Origin: Telopea speciosissima
Lineage: Eukaryota; Streptophyta; Magnoliopsida; Proteales; Proteaceae
NCBI RefSeq assembly: GCF_018873765.1
Contig: NC_057924.1
Coordinates: 10,131,001 to 10,195,000, forward strand
DNA length: 64,000 nt
Direction of reading: 5' to 3'
Under the pieces are notes generated by a model, which saw only the letters and a list, made by a program, of their open reading frames with translations, was not told the origin of the DNA and did not search any database. A program made the position numbers and the translations under genes. This document shows, in pieces, positions 34,967 through 47,694 of the stretch (the first letter of the stretch is position 1; each line of letters starts with the position of its first letter).

Positions 34967-36691
34967 TTAGAGGTTTATTATCTGAAACTAAAGGCAACAA
35001 CAACAACAGCGAGCAACTATACACAACACACACCATACTCACACACCCGATGTGGGACTAAACCCACACACCTTTTGGGATTGGTGTGTGGTTTGTGTGA
35101 TTACACTTTCATCCAAAAAAAAAACAAAAAAAAACAACAGCGGGCAACTTTACCATCAAATAAGTGGTGAAGTAGTGAAACCTCGGGCACGCTCTCATGT
35201 GTGCTGTGCCAAACCTCTCGCCAGGCAAGCCTATTTGTGCAATAGATCACTAGCTGGCTATAAAGTTGAGTCTGGCTACACTATTTAACAATGTGAGCAA
35301 TCCTAAGGGCATCTTGTCCATTCAATGGTCTTTTTTATCACTATCGTGTCATCTATGGGGCCGGGTTTGTGGCACTTGACAATTAAGCCTCAAATAACAA
35401 GAATTAACAAGTGATACGTTTTTGTTGCATCTCCATTTTTGTAAGTGATGGAAAAGTGTCATGCTTGGTGGATCAGTCTTCATCATTTCCATTGGGTGCA
35501 TGCTTTAGTTTGAAATCAGTTTTCAACAGAAGAGTTGTTAAGAAAGAATTTCATAGATCATTTGTAATAATATTCTGTGGTGCTTGATCCAAAAGTTATA
35601 TAGGTGTGAAAAAGAGTTTCCAACTTTTCCTTTACTAAGCAAGTTCTGCATCTAAAGGCATTCCTTCCTTGTGGAAATTTGATGTAAGAACCATAGTTAC
35701 AAGGTTTCTGCATTGCTGACAATGTTCAAGGATTGAGCCATGGAACTGGTTAGAACTGATATCCAGGGAGATGAGAGAAGCCATGGATGAGCATTAATTA
35801 AAATTGAATGAATCACTTAACGAATGTTTTCCTCAGATCAAGCAAGATGAGGATTGGGGAATTCCACAAGGAAATGTTGATTTGAATGGACTGAAAAGTT
35901 TTATAGCTCTTTAAGGCAATCAAAAACATCTGGGATTGGCCCAAAAATCCTTTTATATATCCTCAAGATGCAATTTCCTCAACTTTGCTGGCAAAATCTA
36001 ATTCTGAGGTAAACTCCCAGATAGATTTTTGAGTTGACACAAAGATGTTGTTAACTAAGGCTTAGTTTGCCGATCCAAGGCTTGCCCTGGTGGTTCGCTA
36101 CTCTCTTGGGAGAACTGCGTCAGGAGCTTGATCTGTGGTTCAAGTCTCCTTAGCAGCACTAAGTCCACATTTACCTGCTTTCCAAGAAGTGGAGCCCATG
36201 TGGATACCATAGTGATCCCTTGTGGGTCTTCTCTTGCCTCCTTGTGGGGCCTTGATGGCCAATAGGCCCTTGACAATTGCACCAAAAAAATAAGGCTCAG
36301 TTTGGGTGCTAGGGAAATCAAAAGGAAGGGAAGTGAAAATTTTAAATCTAAAAAAAGAAGGAAACTTTGGTCATCATTATCCAACATGATTGTTTAAACT
36401 ACTTAAATTTCTTATTTTATTTAAAAATAATGCTTTTTATATGTAATTTTTAATTTATTTTTTTACCAAGGGATTTAGATGCAAAGTAAAATGAATTTCT
36501 ATAACCAATTATATATTGAATTGGAATTAATAATATAATGATCTGGGGTAATGATTACTAAAGTTTCTTTTTAAGCCGAAGTTCAGTTTCTGTTTCGATC
36601 TAATTTGGTTTATCTTTTATCAGGTTGGCTAATGGGTTCTTAACGGCCCGTTATCGGGTTGTTATTGATGCGGGTTTTATATATATATATA
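34967..36691. other. Intergenic, no gene seen
   Basis: A CA/AAC-rich stretch occurs at 34985-35140, followed by unremarkable sequence. From 36580 to 36690 the ACCGAA-type repeat words reappear (GTTTCGATC, GGTTGTTATTGATGCGGG) before a TA run. Confidence 0.4.
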
Positions 36692-37237
36692 TAGGGGTGT
36701 AAGTTTGGCCCTGTCCGCCTTGACCCGCCCTGAGCCCGAACAGGGCCTGGGCTGAGATATTTAGCCCTGAGGGCGGGTCAGGGCTGAAAATTTCTGGCCC
36801 TAAGTCAGGGTCCGGTCGGGCTAGGGTTGAGGCCTCGAGCTAAGCTTGGCCCGGCCCAGCCCGACCCTGATTCAAGTTATACTATAAAATATATATTGAT
36901 ATAATATATGCATTATAAACTTTAAATGTCACCCACACTTTTATATATAATAGAGTATATATTAAGACAATAAGTGATATAATATATTTTATTATAATGT
37001 TATTTTATGTAAAATTGATAATGTTCTCCCCAGCGCATTCCAGCCCATGCGTTTCTTTCCCCCTCCCCATGATCAGGGCCAATCAGGGTCAGCCCGGCCC
37101 GACCCTAAGGTGGGGTTAGGGTTGGATTTTTCTGACCTTGAGTCAGGGTCGGGTTGGGCCTGGGCCCAGCTAAGGGGACTTAGGGTTGGGCTAGGGTTCT
37201 ATAAAGCCCGACCCAACCCGACCTTGTTGCAGCCCTA
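36692..37237 (+). mobile_element. hAT-like non-autonomous element, family copy C, in a TA microsatellite
   Basis: The 546-bp element starts TAGGGGTGTAAGTTTGGCCC and ends CTTGTTGCAGCCCTA. It lies inside a TA repeat, so the 8-bp target duplication reads TATATATA on both sides. Copies A and C are alike over nearly their whole length, including the AT-rich centre. Confidence 0.85.
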
Positions 37238-37256
37238 TATATATATATATATAAGG

Positions 37257-37423
37257 GAATGATAGAATGGATTGGTCGAAATCGAAAATCGAACCGGACT
37301 CAACAAACTGATAAAAATATTTTTAATAGTTTTTATAATATATATATATAATAAAAACTATTAAAAATATTTTTATCGCTTGTTGGGTCCGTTCGATTGT
37401 TCGATCGATCCATTCTATCATTC
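37257..37423. repeat. Near-perfect palindrome with a TA core
   Basis: The left arm starts GAATGATAGAATGGAT and the right arm ends ATCCATTCTATCATTC. The inner arms GATAAAAATATTTTTAATAG and complement meet at a TATATATATA centre near 37345. Each arm is about 75 bp. It is probably a fold-back form of the ACCGAA-type repeat around it. Confidence 0.75.
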
Positions 37424-37604
37424 GCGATTTCTACTGACTTTATAAAAGCCCAAACCGATAAGGGTTCGGTTTGATTTCAATCTGACACACCAGATCATCA
37501 TGGGAATTGAAAACAATGCCTAGGGCAAGGACTTACAGACTATAATGAGAGAACCACTCCCATCATCGTCTAGGGCCACTTGAGAGCGACAAAATAGGGT
37601 GTCT

Positions 37605-38880
37605 ACACCCATCTATCCAATTACGGATGAATGAACAACCAATGACATATGGAAAATGTAGTTATATATGCAAGTGATTTTTTCCCTAATTTTAAAGGCT
37701 CAAAAATTAGAATATCATTTAATTACATTATTTTTATTTTTCTTTTGTTGTAAATTACCTTTATAAATTGACACTAAATGTTGTTTACCAAAAAAAAAAC
37801 CAACATTAAATTCTTACCATACCTGAATAGTTGTCAATAATCTAAGAAAAAAGTTGATTATGAAAACCTCCATGTAGTATGATTGCAATGGACCATCAAA
37901 TTTGTTATGTGATTGATCCAAGGAATACTCCATCTATCCAATGGCAGATGAATGAACAATCAATGACACATATGGTAAACAAAGTTATATGTGCAAGTGA
38001 AAATTTTCCCAATTTTAAAGGCTAAAAAATTAGAATCTCATTAAATACTTATATATATATTGTAAATTACCTTTATAAATTGACATTAAATGTTGTTTAC
38101 CAAAAAAAAAAATACTGATACTAAATGCTTACCATCTTGAATGACTGACTACAAAGATAGTGTAGAAATTTTTTCCACATGGATATCTTGTTTTGCCACA
38201 TAGACAAATGCTTTGATCGTTTTAACCATTGGATGACGATGAGTTTCCTAATTAAACTATATGTCAAATTTTGGTAGTCCATTTAAATTATATAGTCCAC
38301 CATGTAAGGCTCTTTTCCAATTGTCCACTTGAATGGTTGTTAATAATCTAAGAAGAAAGTTGACTACGAAAACCCCCATGTAGTATAATCGCAATGGATC
38401 ATCAAATTTGTTATGTGATTGATCCAAGGAATACACCATCTATCCAATGGCAGGTGAATGAACAACCAATGACACATATGGCAAACAAAGTTATATGTGC
38501 AAGTGAACTTTTTCCCAATTTTAAAGGCTCAAAAATTAAAATCTCATTTAATTACATTATATATATATATATATATATGTAAATTACCTTTATAAACTGA
38601 CATTAAATGTTGTTTGCCAAAAAAAACTCATAATAAATGATTACTATCCTGAGTGGTTGACTACAAAGATAGTGTGGAGTTTTTTTCCACATGGATATCT
38701 TGTTTTGCCAAATAGACAAATGCTTTGGTCGTTTTAACCATTGGATAACGATGAGTTCCCCAATTAAATTACATGTCAAATTTTGGTAGTCCATTTCAAT
38801 TAATAATACAAAATTTAAGCATAACTTAGATAATGACGTGGACAATATGTTCACAAAGTTTGGGTCTCACTAGAAATTTT
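37605..38880. repeat. Long tandem repeat, about 506-bp unit, three copies (one partial)
   Basis: ATCTATCCAATNNCNGATGAATGAACAA recurs at 37611, 37932 and 38438. The last two copies are 506 bp apart and match along the whole unit (CATCAAATTTGTTATGTGATTG, TTGCCACATAGACAAATGC). The first spacing is only 321 bp, so copy 1 lacks part of the unit. No coding capacity was seen. Confidence 0.8.
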
Positions 38881-40944
38881 CATATGGTAAAAATGTTTGT
38901 TGATTTAGAAATGGTTTCCTGCACCGTTGATGTAGGAAACCTTCTAATGCTTATACTAGAATAGTCTAAATATGATATACATACCTAAGGTTATAATTCT
39001 CTTATGTATCCCATGATAAGGGCTTTGGTATTTAGTTTCTTAGGGCGCCACAACTTCGAAATACGTATTGACGTTTATGGTAACCCTAGATATATAAATT
39101 GAGAATACCAAGAGCTACATCTCATTTCAAAATTCCCATCACTCCTCTCTTCTTCACCATATGTGTTGCAATAATCAAAAAAGAAAGCCGGCTCAAGAAG
39201 TTAGAAAATACCACCAAAAATTCTTGATCATTAGCAGAATCACATTGAATCATCCATCACCCTATTGTTTGGTGAGTTTTTTGCCCCTTCTTTTATTTTC
39301 TTTAGATTTTGATGATAAATTGGTGCTGCAAATCCTGTAACTATTGTCAATGCTATTTAGCAAAGAGATTCATGGGTCTGCTATAAAAACTAGAGTAGAT
39401 CTAAATATTTTTGTTGAATTTCTCTTGAGAATGCAAAAAATGGAAGCATTTTCATATATATAAATTTCTTGATTAAATTATATATTATATAACTATTGTT
39501 GATCTATGATTATCACTCTACAAAAAAGAAAAGTTGATCTATGATTTTTACGCGGTAGGAATCAGTTGATCTTTGCTTCCCCTAATGTTAATGATAAACA
39601 CTAGTGTCAAGGGACTTCTTTTCATCTTTAAAGGAAACTCTTCCCATCTTTGGTAATGGAATTGGTAGATAAAGAAAATTCATTCTCAGTTTTTTGGAAA
39701 TCTAATATTTGAAGGAATATCAAGTCTATTCAGTCTATTTTACATTCCAAAATATAAATTAGAGAGTGGAATCATAAACCTAAAATGTTTCATGATAAAA
39801 TTCTTATTTCAACAACAATGTTGTCTAAGAAACCAGCTCTCCGTCTAATAGACTCACTTTTAAATGATGTTGTGAATGCATAAAATTCTCAGACTTAAGT
39901 AGATATAGAGAACAGACTCTAGTAGCATGAGATGCTTTTGCATTTTAAGATATTCTAGGTACATATTTTTCTTCTAAAAAAACTATAGTCATCAAATATT
40001 ATAATATAGTTCCATGTAAGAAAGAGGTGTAGTCACCTCCTTATCAATGGTAGAGGCTAGTCAAATCACTCCAATAGTTTTATTGCGCCTTAAAAAGAAG
40101 TAAATTATTATGTAGAAATGTCTAATTTATGTAAACAATAATATAAGTTGTTAAAAACTTATCTTAATCTTAAATCGAATTTTTACCAAAAACAAAAATC
40201 ATAAATTGACTTTATGAGTCAAATATGAAAGTCATTGTGAATAGCTTACTTGGCTTCTTTCCTCAGTATATTGTATTTTATTTTTTGTTAAAGGTCAGCA
40301 AAATTTTAAATTAAGATGTAAAAGAAAAAATTACAGATATATTACGTTTAGGCATACCTAGACGAATATAAGAAAATCAAAGGATAGGGATATACAGCCC
40401 CTACAAAAACCCTCGTAGGAAACAACTCATACTAACTAAATCAATATCTCGCCTGTCTCGTAAATCATCTGATAAGGCTTCCCTAATATAATGGGGGAAG
40501 CTACAAATCAACTGATAAGACTCTCCTCTTTTTGCCGCTAGCTTAGCAAAGTTACCTTCAATATATTGTATAAATTATTAGTAGATTATACTATTCTCAT
40601 ATGTGATTAAGTTTTTTTTTTTTTGGGTAAAAACATGTCATCAAGTTATTGTCTTATTTCTTTATATGAAATATAGAATTAATTTGATACATCCTCTTAA
40701 CAATTCCATTTATTTCCTACTACAACCATTAGTTATTTTAAAATACTTAGTAAGCCCTTTTGTTAGGGGGGCCATGATGGGATAACTTGTTAGGTTAATC
40801 AAAAGCTCTAATCATCTTCCAAAAGTTCTTTTTTCCTAATACAACTCTACTTTGCCACATGATGTCTCCGGTTGGTCTGAAACTTGATATGTGAGTAGAA
40901 GTTGGGCTCTACTTACCTACAAACTTGAACCCTACTTGATCCGA
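38881..40944. other. Intergenic; possible promoter and leader exon near 39091-39271
   Basis: TATATAAA at 39091-39098 is followed by a CT-rich leader-like stretch (CCATCACTCCTCTCTTCTTCACC) and a strong donor, TTTG|GTGAGT, at 39272. No coding sequence follows, and the nearest plus-strand gene starts at 43555, where an acceptor (CTTCTAG, 43541-43547) sits just before the ATG. A 5'UTR intron of 4.3 kb is possible but unproved. The region 40310-40600 looks like transposon debris. Confidence 0.3.
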
Positions 40945-41497
40945 CACTACAAGAAAAAGACAACAATTATGACCCCATGGTATTTTAATGGCGGTTTTCA
41001 TCATTTATCAATGTTATTTTGTTATTAGATTGAACCCTAGACATGCTTATATAGCGGTGGTTAAAAAAGCATCACTAAATGCTACAATATTTCCTGCCCC
41101 ACTTCCTCCCGCCTAATTAATTGATGTCTCACGAGCAATTTCATTTTACTGTTGTGGATTTATTTGTATAGTGGCAGTTTTATGAAAGTGCTACTATATT
41201 AGTATAATATTTAAAAACGATATTTAAGAACCGCCACTATGTTTTAGTATATTTAACAAAACCGCCTCTATACGGAATTGTATTTAGTGGCGGCTTGAAA
41301 AAACTGCCTCTATATAGCATTATAATGGGTGGTTCTAAAAACCGCCACCATTAAATAGCTGCAGTACATTTGGAGGCGAAATTCCATTGGTAAAAAAAAA
41401 AAAAACCGCCACCATTTAAATAGTGGCATTTTTTTGCTTCATTAGTGGCGGTTTTTACCGCCGTTAAAGATGATTTTTTTTTTTTTTTTTGGTAGTG
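40945..41497. mobile_element. CACTA-type MITE with GGCGGTTTT subterminal repeats
   Basis: The 553-bp element starts CACTACAAGAAAAAG and ends TTTTTTTTTGGTAGTG. These are CACTA (En/Spm) ends, with possible 3-bp flanks CGA and TGA. Inside, GGCGGTTTT, TAGTGGCGG and their complements (AAAACCGCC, CCGCCACTA) occur about ten times in both orientations. This matches the many short transposase-binding repeats typical of the superfamily. There is no coding capacity. Confidence 0.85.
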
Positions 41498-43554
41498 TGA
41501 GATGTGGCGGATAATATGACCATCCATTATGATCTGGTTTTTCTGCACAGTTGTGCAAGTACATGGCTGCCTCTTCAGCCCTTCGTCAAGTAGGGGACAA
41601 AATGGAATTACACAGTGTTTCTGTCCCTCCATGTGATAGCTGAAGTGACAGTCGTATATGAGCACAGTCATGCACAAAAACTTTTGCCATAGAATTATAT
41701 AGTTTGATATAGACTCTCTATGAACCGGGGTTAGGCATACATATCTGCTCTTCCCCAAAGCTTGCAATGGCAGGAAGGAAGCCTCATGCACTGGGTATCC
41801 CCATTTTTATACAAACTAAAAAGTTTATATTTAACTTTTTACTATTTTACAATGCTAAAAAGTGATATTATACCTTACAACACATGCCTACACTCCCTTA
41901 ATAATGATCACATATGGAACCATAGCTTCATCGAAGAGCAAAATCAACCCTTAACTTTGCTATATCTTCCAAAGCAACCTCCCTTAGTACCTTTCTGAAA
42001 GTGCTGGTAAGAACAATCATGTAGTGTGAAATGGAGTTGTAAACACTTTAAAAGACTAAAAACACAACCATTTGAACAAATAGAAGAGTTTCTCTCTCAA
42101 ACCAAGTTATGTTTTGTTTTGGTAAATGATTTTCCTTAAATGTTATAAACATTCAAATATCATATGCAGATATTTTCAAAACTTTTTTAGATGCCCAACC
42201 ATTTTTTATTAGAAAATATTTAGTTGTCCAAGGTTTATTTTGATTCTATTTTTGCTTTAAATCTTTTACTTGACCAAGTGTCTTTTAGTTGGTATTATTG
42301 GTCTTCCTGGCATTTAAATTTTTTTCATATTTGTATGCCACTATACCCCATGTCCATTGAAAAAACAATAAAGTGTTGAGTGCATTGGTTATGGAAGGGT
42401 TGTACTATCAGATCTTTCCACTTAAGGGAAAGCCCTCTAATAGTGTTACAATGTCTACTTCTATTGATAGGTTGATGTGATTGCCTTCTCTTATGGTCTG
42501 CTTAATTCTAAGTTTGGTTAATTATACCCCCCTCTTCCAATTGTATTTTATTTATTAATTGTTGATTTCATATAGTTTGCCAATGTTTTTGAACTATTTT
42601 TGGGTATGCTTGGACGTTAACTCAGTAAATCTTTTTTATTATAATTTATACTTGTTGATTTTTAGAAAAAAAAAAAAAAAACTTTTTTTTTGGTTAAAAT
42701 ATTCTAAAATTTTATTGTGTAATGATTCATTCTTTGACTCATGAGTCATTGATATTAGTCTGACTAAATAGACTCTCAAGTTGAGTTTTTAGTTTAAAAA
42801 AAAATAATTTGATGAATAAATAGATTCAGCTAAAATTATTGCATTATTGGGATTAATCTGCTTACAAATTTTTTTTTTTGGGTAAGGTGCTGATTACAAA
42901 TGTACCTTGTACGAATTTAATTAGCTGATGAAGTACTAGTTTATGTCATATATTTATTTGGTTCTCCTTGAGATGCACCAATTATGGATAAATATAAAAT
43001 CTTTATATCTTGTATTTATATCCCGACATTTTCGTGTTGTTGTGTGTTTTAAAAAAGTGCCATTGGTTTTTCTTTTTAACTGATACTATGACTAAAATGA
43101 GTGAAACATGGAATTTCACTCCGGCTATATTTAGTTCTTAGATTCCATTATTTTGTCACGATGGGAAAAAATAATACATAAAAATGCAAATTAAATCTAT
43201 AAGCTCCATTTCATATCTTTTTTTTTTTTTGGCTAAGATGCACAATACTATGGAGTTAAGATTTTATGACAATCATGTATTTATGTGCACTTTAATTTGT
43301 ATTATCATGCATATTACCAAGGAAAAATGATAATTCATGTTTAAATATCATTGAAAGATGATTTGTAGAAGCTATGGCAGGTATCAACTATGAAACTGAA
43401 ATCCAGCTACTGATAAGTTTTCTTCAATTCTATGTCACAACCCTAGCAATATCATTATATTGTTCAAGTTTTTTCTCAATTATCACTTTAGACAGCATAC
43501 CTACCAAGTTTTTTTGTTCACATATCATCTCTCAACTTTGCTTCTAGTTGTTTG
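41498..43554. other. AT-rich intergenic sequence upstream of the F-box gene
   Basis: No gene was found. There are several A or T runs (42666-42680, 42870-42880, 43218-43230). The CTTCTAG at 43541-43547 could be the acceptor of a 5'UTR intron. Confidence 0.4.
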
Positions 43555-45236
43555 ATGGAGAGTTCTCAGAGTGGAAGACAAGGATTGAAAGAAGGTGTAA
43601 GCAAAGAAACTATGAAAGAAGAAGTAACCAATATCACAAAGGATAGGATTACAGAATTACCTGAAGTGATTTTACACAAGATTCTTGCTTTCTTAAAAGC
43701 AAAGGACGCGGTTCGAACAACCATCTTGTCGAAAAGATGGGAAAGTATTTGGGCTTCCTTTCCTGTTCTAGATTTTGATGAATCCTTCTGGTGTTCTCGC
43801 AAAGAGTTCATAGATTATGTAGAAAATTCACTACAGCGACGCTCGAAGGTGAACATTCAGAAATTCAAGCTATATATGAAGGATCTGAGCCGTAGAAATC
43901 TCGATATCTCTTCTCACATTGACTCATGGATAAAATTTGCAATAAAAGGAAACCTTGAAGAGCTAGATCTCAATATGCCACCTAATGTTTCCATACAACT
44001 TCACAGGAAGTTATGGTATAATTTGCCACAGAGCATCTTCAAAACAGAGTCTTTAACTGTATTGAAGTTAAGAAGGTGTAGGTTGGTGACTTCTAATGAA
44101 ATTAAACTTCCTGTTCTGAAGACATTATCTTTGGAGGACATAAATGCAGAAGATGGGTTTATCCAAAAACTACTCTCTACTTTCCTGGTTCTTGAGACAT
44201 TGAGTTTACTACGTTGCATTGGTTTGAAACATTTTTACTGTTCTAGTTCTAAGCTACAAACCTTACTAGTGCAGTGTATGCCTCAACTGAACAAGTTTGA
44301 TATAGAAACTCCAAACCTCCAATCCTTTTCTTTGGCTCTATTTGATCAAACTTACCCATTTGCTCAATCATTTCAAATCAATGCAGCAAGGCTGAAATCT
44401 TTATCACTACATTGCCTTGCAATAACAGAAGAGATATTTGAAGGTCTTATTTCTAAGTTTCCTCTCATTGAGAATCTAAAAGTGGTTAGCTGTGGATTGC
44501 CCAGAAAATTTAAGTTCTATAAATTGGAGAAGCTTACAAGTTTGATGGTGTTCGAATGCATGAATCTGGTTGAACTTGAGATTGATGTTCCAACACTCAA
44601 TTCTTTCAATTATACTGGTCAGATATTGCTGATATCTCTCATGAACACTTCTTGCAAACTTAATGTGGAACTTAATTTACAACCTATTTTTGTTAATTCT
44701 TGCTGGTTCTCTGGATTGAGGGAGATGCTTGGGTGGTTTGGTCATGTCCAAATTCTAACAATATTTTGCAAGGCTCATGAGGTATGGCTAAGAATACAAG
44801 TTCCATTATTTCTTTTCTTTTTTCTTTATTTTACATGATTTATGCGCTGGACCAAAATATAAATTCTTTTCTTTTCTTCTTTTGGGAATCTTTTCTTGTT
44901 ACAGACAGAGATGTTCATCATTCCAAAAGACTTAAGGGAAAGTTCAGTGCCTCCACTACTTGATCTGAAGCACTTGCAGCTTAAGACATCCTCAGAATCA
45001 ATTATGAATTATGAAGAACTTATTGATAGTCTGCTCTGGATTTCTCCAAACATGGAGACTCTATCTATAGATACAGATTCCAGCTGCAAAATTCTGAAGG
45101 TATGAATGTTCTCCTTCACAGAATCTTCATTGTGTGTACCACTACTGTAAGATTTTCTATTAAGGCTTATTTAAATGTTCATTACTTGAGTTTACAGTTT
45201 CAACCTAAAGATCTACTGGGCGAATGCGAAGAATGA
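43555..45236 (+). CDS. F-box/LRR protein (plant F-box, RNI-like repeats)
   Basis: Three exons: 43555-44781, 44905-45099 and 45198-45236, in phase, giving about 486 residues; reading through the second donor would stop two codons later. The F-box spans about residues 30-72 (DRITELPEVILHKILAFLKA, then TTILSKRWESIWASFPVLDF). It is followed by many leucine-rich units (TESLTVLKLRRC, LPVLKTLSLED, FPLIENLKVVSC). Such proteins bind SKP1 through the F-box and recruit targets to SCF ubiquitin ligases, but targets of this large, fast-evolving family are mostly unknown. A full FBD domain at the C-terminus is missing. After a stop at 45234, the same frame continues with NCYRFFHCQISVVDIS, which resembles a decayed FBD end. 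The protein may therefore be shortened but still made. The ATG at 43555 is the first in frame. Confidence 0.82.
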
Positions 45237-45740
45237 AATTGCTACAGATTCTTTCATTGTCAAATTTCTGTGGTAGACATCAGTAGAAAGGACATTGAAG
45301 GAACCTAAGGGGAAACCATCTATTGAACTTTGTGGCTTATTCAAGTTCTGCTCTTGCTTCTTTTTTATTCTTCCTTGTTGATGATCTTGTTGGTTTGTGA
45401 CTTAGAACTATAAAGAAAAGGCAGAGACTAAACCTCATAGTGCTGAAATTATATCTATTTGTTTTTATGACTTGGAACTGCAAAGGGATGGTTGAAGGCA
45501 TATTTTAACTCTGTTTTATTTTTTTAAAGAAAGGCGCGTGCGTAGCCTTTAATGCTCAAATTATTGAATATGTGTGTCCATCATATCCAATTTGAATGGT
45601 TTAAATTGATATTAATTCTCATCATTTTATGTATGTTTGTAGCTTAAGTTTAGACATTTAAACTGATCACAACTAAGGACTGAACTAGCTAGGCCTTCGG
45701 TTCATATGGTTGTTATATTATATAGTTTCTTGTGAATTAG
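45237..45740. other. 3' flank of the F-box gene
   Basis: It contains a remnant of the former F-box coding end (to about 45310) and AT-rich sequence. No other gene is seen. Confidence 0.4.
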
Positions 45741-46500
45741 ATTCCAATTTTTGGGTGAATATGAATTTATTAAAGACAAAAATATATATACAAGCACACC
45801 CCGAATGTCGGGAACTAGTGTACAAACAAAGGAGATAAAAGGCTACTTAGTGTAGCCAAATTTGAACACTCCAAGAAGAGACAATGTGTCTGCTCTTAAC
45901 ACAATCTAATCAGAGGCATTTATTTGATTAATCTATGTCTTGATCTCAAAATCTGCTTGTAAGCCGCGATGAAGATATCCTTTTGTGCATATTTCTTTCT
46001 CACCATAAGTGATATATAGAAGCACAAAAAACCATTTTGACAACAAGATTACAAGCTGACTTGCCCTTGAGCGTAACTCATGCTTGATCCACTTGCATTC
46101 TCTATTCAAGGAAGGTAATGGATTATGAGAAGGTCTGCATTTAAGAAAAATCTCTTTCCAAATACGCATAAAGTAAAGACATATGAAAAATAAGTGGTCA
46201 ATATCATTCCAACAGAGGCAACAGTTAAGAATGTTGATATTCCTATGTGAAAGAAACTCTTGAGTGGGCAATGTATAGATCAAAGCTCTTCAAGATATAA
46301 AGTTATGTCTTGGGATATGATGTTTGAACCAAACAATATTCCACCAAGGAACAAGACTACCTTTGGACCTAACAAACTCCCAAGCTGAGACAGAGGTGAG
46401 AGTGAACCTACTGAATAATATCCCCACGTCCGGGTATTCTTCTAGGAATCAAGTGTAACTGATCCCAAACCAAAGCAAGGATTGAAGAAGCTAGAGGATC
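45741..46500 (-). mobile_element. LINE, 5'-truncated copy ending in the RT zinc-binding domain
   Basis: On the minus strand, 46283-45933 codes for the zinc-binding region found at the end of plant L1-type ORF2 (LPTQEFLSHRNI, CCLCWNDIDHLFFICLYFMRIW). Upstream, to about 46480, the reading continues in other frames (WWNIVWFKHHIP-like). The 3' side (45790-45741) has the TAATAAATTCAT sequence usual near the end of these elements. Reverse transcriptase and endonuclease are absent, as expected for 5' truncation during insertion. Confidence 0.75.
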
Positions 46501-46886
46501 TGAGTCCCGGAAAAAAAAAAGAATTTAAGTACTTATATGTTATGTCTATCGAACCGGATCATTATTGGAGTCTTGCATGGAATATCGTCTGTTCTTTCTT
46601 GGGCACAAGACTCTTATCATGAATTGGTACTCTGGTCTCCAGACCTGAGATGTCCTAATCGTTGTAATTGAGTGTTGTGTGTTTGATGTACTAAAAGTTA
46701 ATGGCAGTATTGGCTAATTATCAGTGCACTAAATTCACAGCTTTCATCTATGAATGAGAGAGATTCTCAATTAGAAATCTATTTTTTCCACAAGGAGAAT
46801 ATTAAGTGGATACTTTTGAGCCCAATGGCAATTTTGTAAAGTGTTAACAAATAGTTTTTAATATTTTTATTATTTAAATAATTAGA
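46501..46886. other. Intergenic, no gene seen
   Basis: The stretch is unremarkable AT-rich sequence between the LINE and the SINE-like element. Confidence 0.4.
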
Positions 46887-47049
46887 GGTGGGACCTCATA
46901 ACGGTGAGGTTGTTTCATTGCTACCTAGTAGTCGTGAATTCAAGTAAAAAACAGTCTTTCTAGGAAGCAGGGGTATGGTTATGGATATTATGACCTTCCC
47001 CTGATCCCGTAGTGGTGGGAGCCTCGTACATTGGATACACCTCCTTTTT
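46887..47049 (+). mobile_element. SINE of the Au type, diverged
   Basis: The sequence GAGGTGGGACCTCATAACGG begins a tRNA-like head with a B-box-like GTCGTGAATTCAAG. It continues with AGGGGTATGG and ends in GGGAGCCTCGTACATTGG, ATACACCTCC and a T run. The order and the end resemble the widespread plant Au SINE (GGGAGCCTTGTGCACTGGGTA as I recall it). Au SINEs are transcribed by RNA polymerase III and moved by LINE proteins. This copy is old, with many substitutions. Confidence 0.65.
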
Positions 47050-47694
47050 AAATAATATTTAAAAATGAATTATCAAAGTTTTACATCTAATCCATAGTCA
47101 AAATTCCCTGATTAAATATATCTAATAGATTAGGTTGTTGACGGTGTTAGTATCCCATGCATGTTGATCTATCAAGTGATATTTTTAAGTGGAGAGACCA
47201 AGAGGTAAATATTTTTATCCAATATATGGATTATGTTTTACCACCCCCTTAGAATAGTGAATTGGTAAATAATTTACCTATCACTTAAGTTGCAGTATCA
47301 TTTGGTAAATAGAAGATAGATTAAAACAACCCTAGCAAGATCACCCTATAAAATTCCACCATTTATCTTGTGGGTCCTTACTCAGATTAGGGTTTCCCTT
47401 CTCTTTATAATGAGGCTAAAGGAAGAAGAGAGACACTAAATAATTAAAATGAAACCTATCTTTTGATTTCTGTGAATACCCTAATGCATAAGATCCGTTT
47501 TCTATGAACAAATTTTGATTTGGCATCCTCCCATCCCCTAACAATTCATATGAGATCCACCCTTGTAAGCGTTAGGGTTCCACCTTGTATTTGGTGGAGA
47601 TATCTCCCCTCTCAATCCTTCAAGTTCCTTGATATTAATGGGGTTCACTGGGCAACCAAGGTTTTCCCTATAAGTTGCCTTGAATGAATTTGGC
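47050..47694. other. Intergenic, no gene seen
   Basis: AT-rich sequence. The part from 47540 to 47690 resembles the flanks of the palindrome that follows but has no recognisable domain. Confidence 0.35.

Noticed and set aside
37605-38880. CRISPR-like spaced repeats
   Set aside because: Only three long unequal units in a eukaryotic repeat region; no short repeats with unique spacers.
41351-41791. 146-codon minus-strand reading
   Set aside because: Half of it is the CACTA MITE and its poly-A/T end; no domain.
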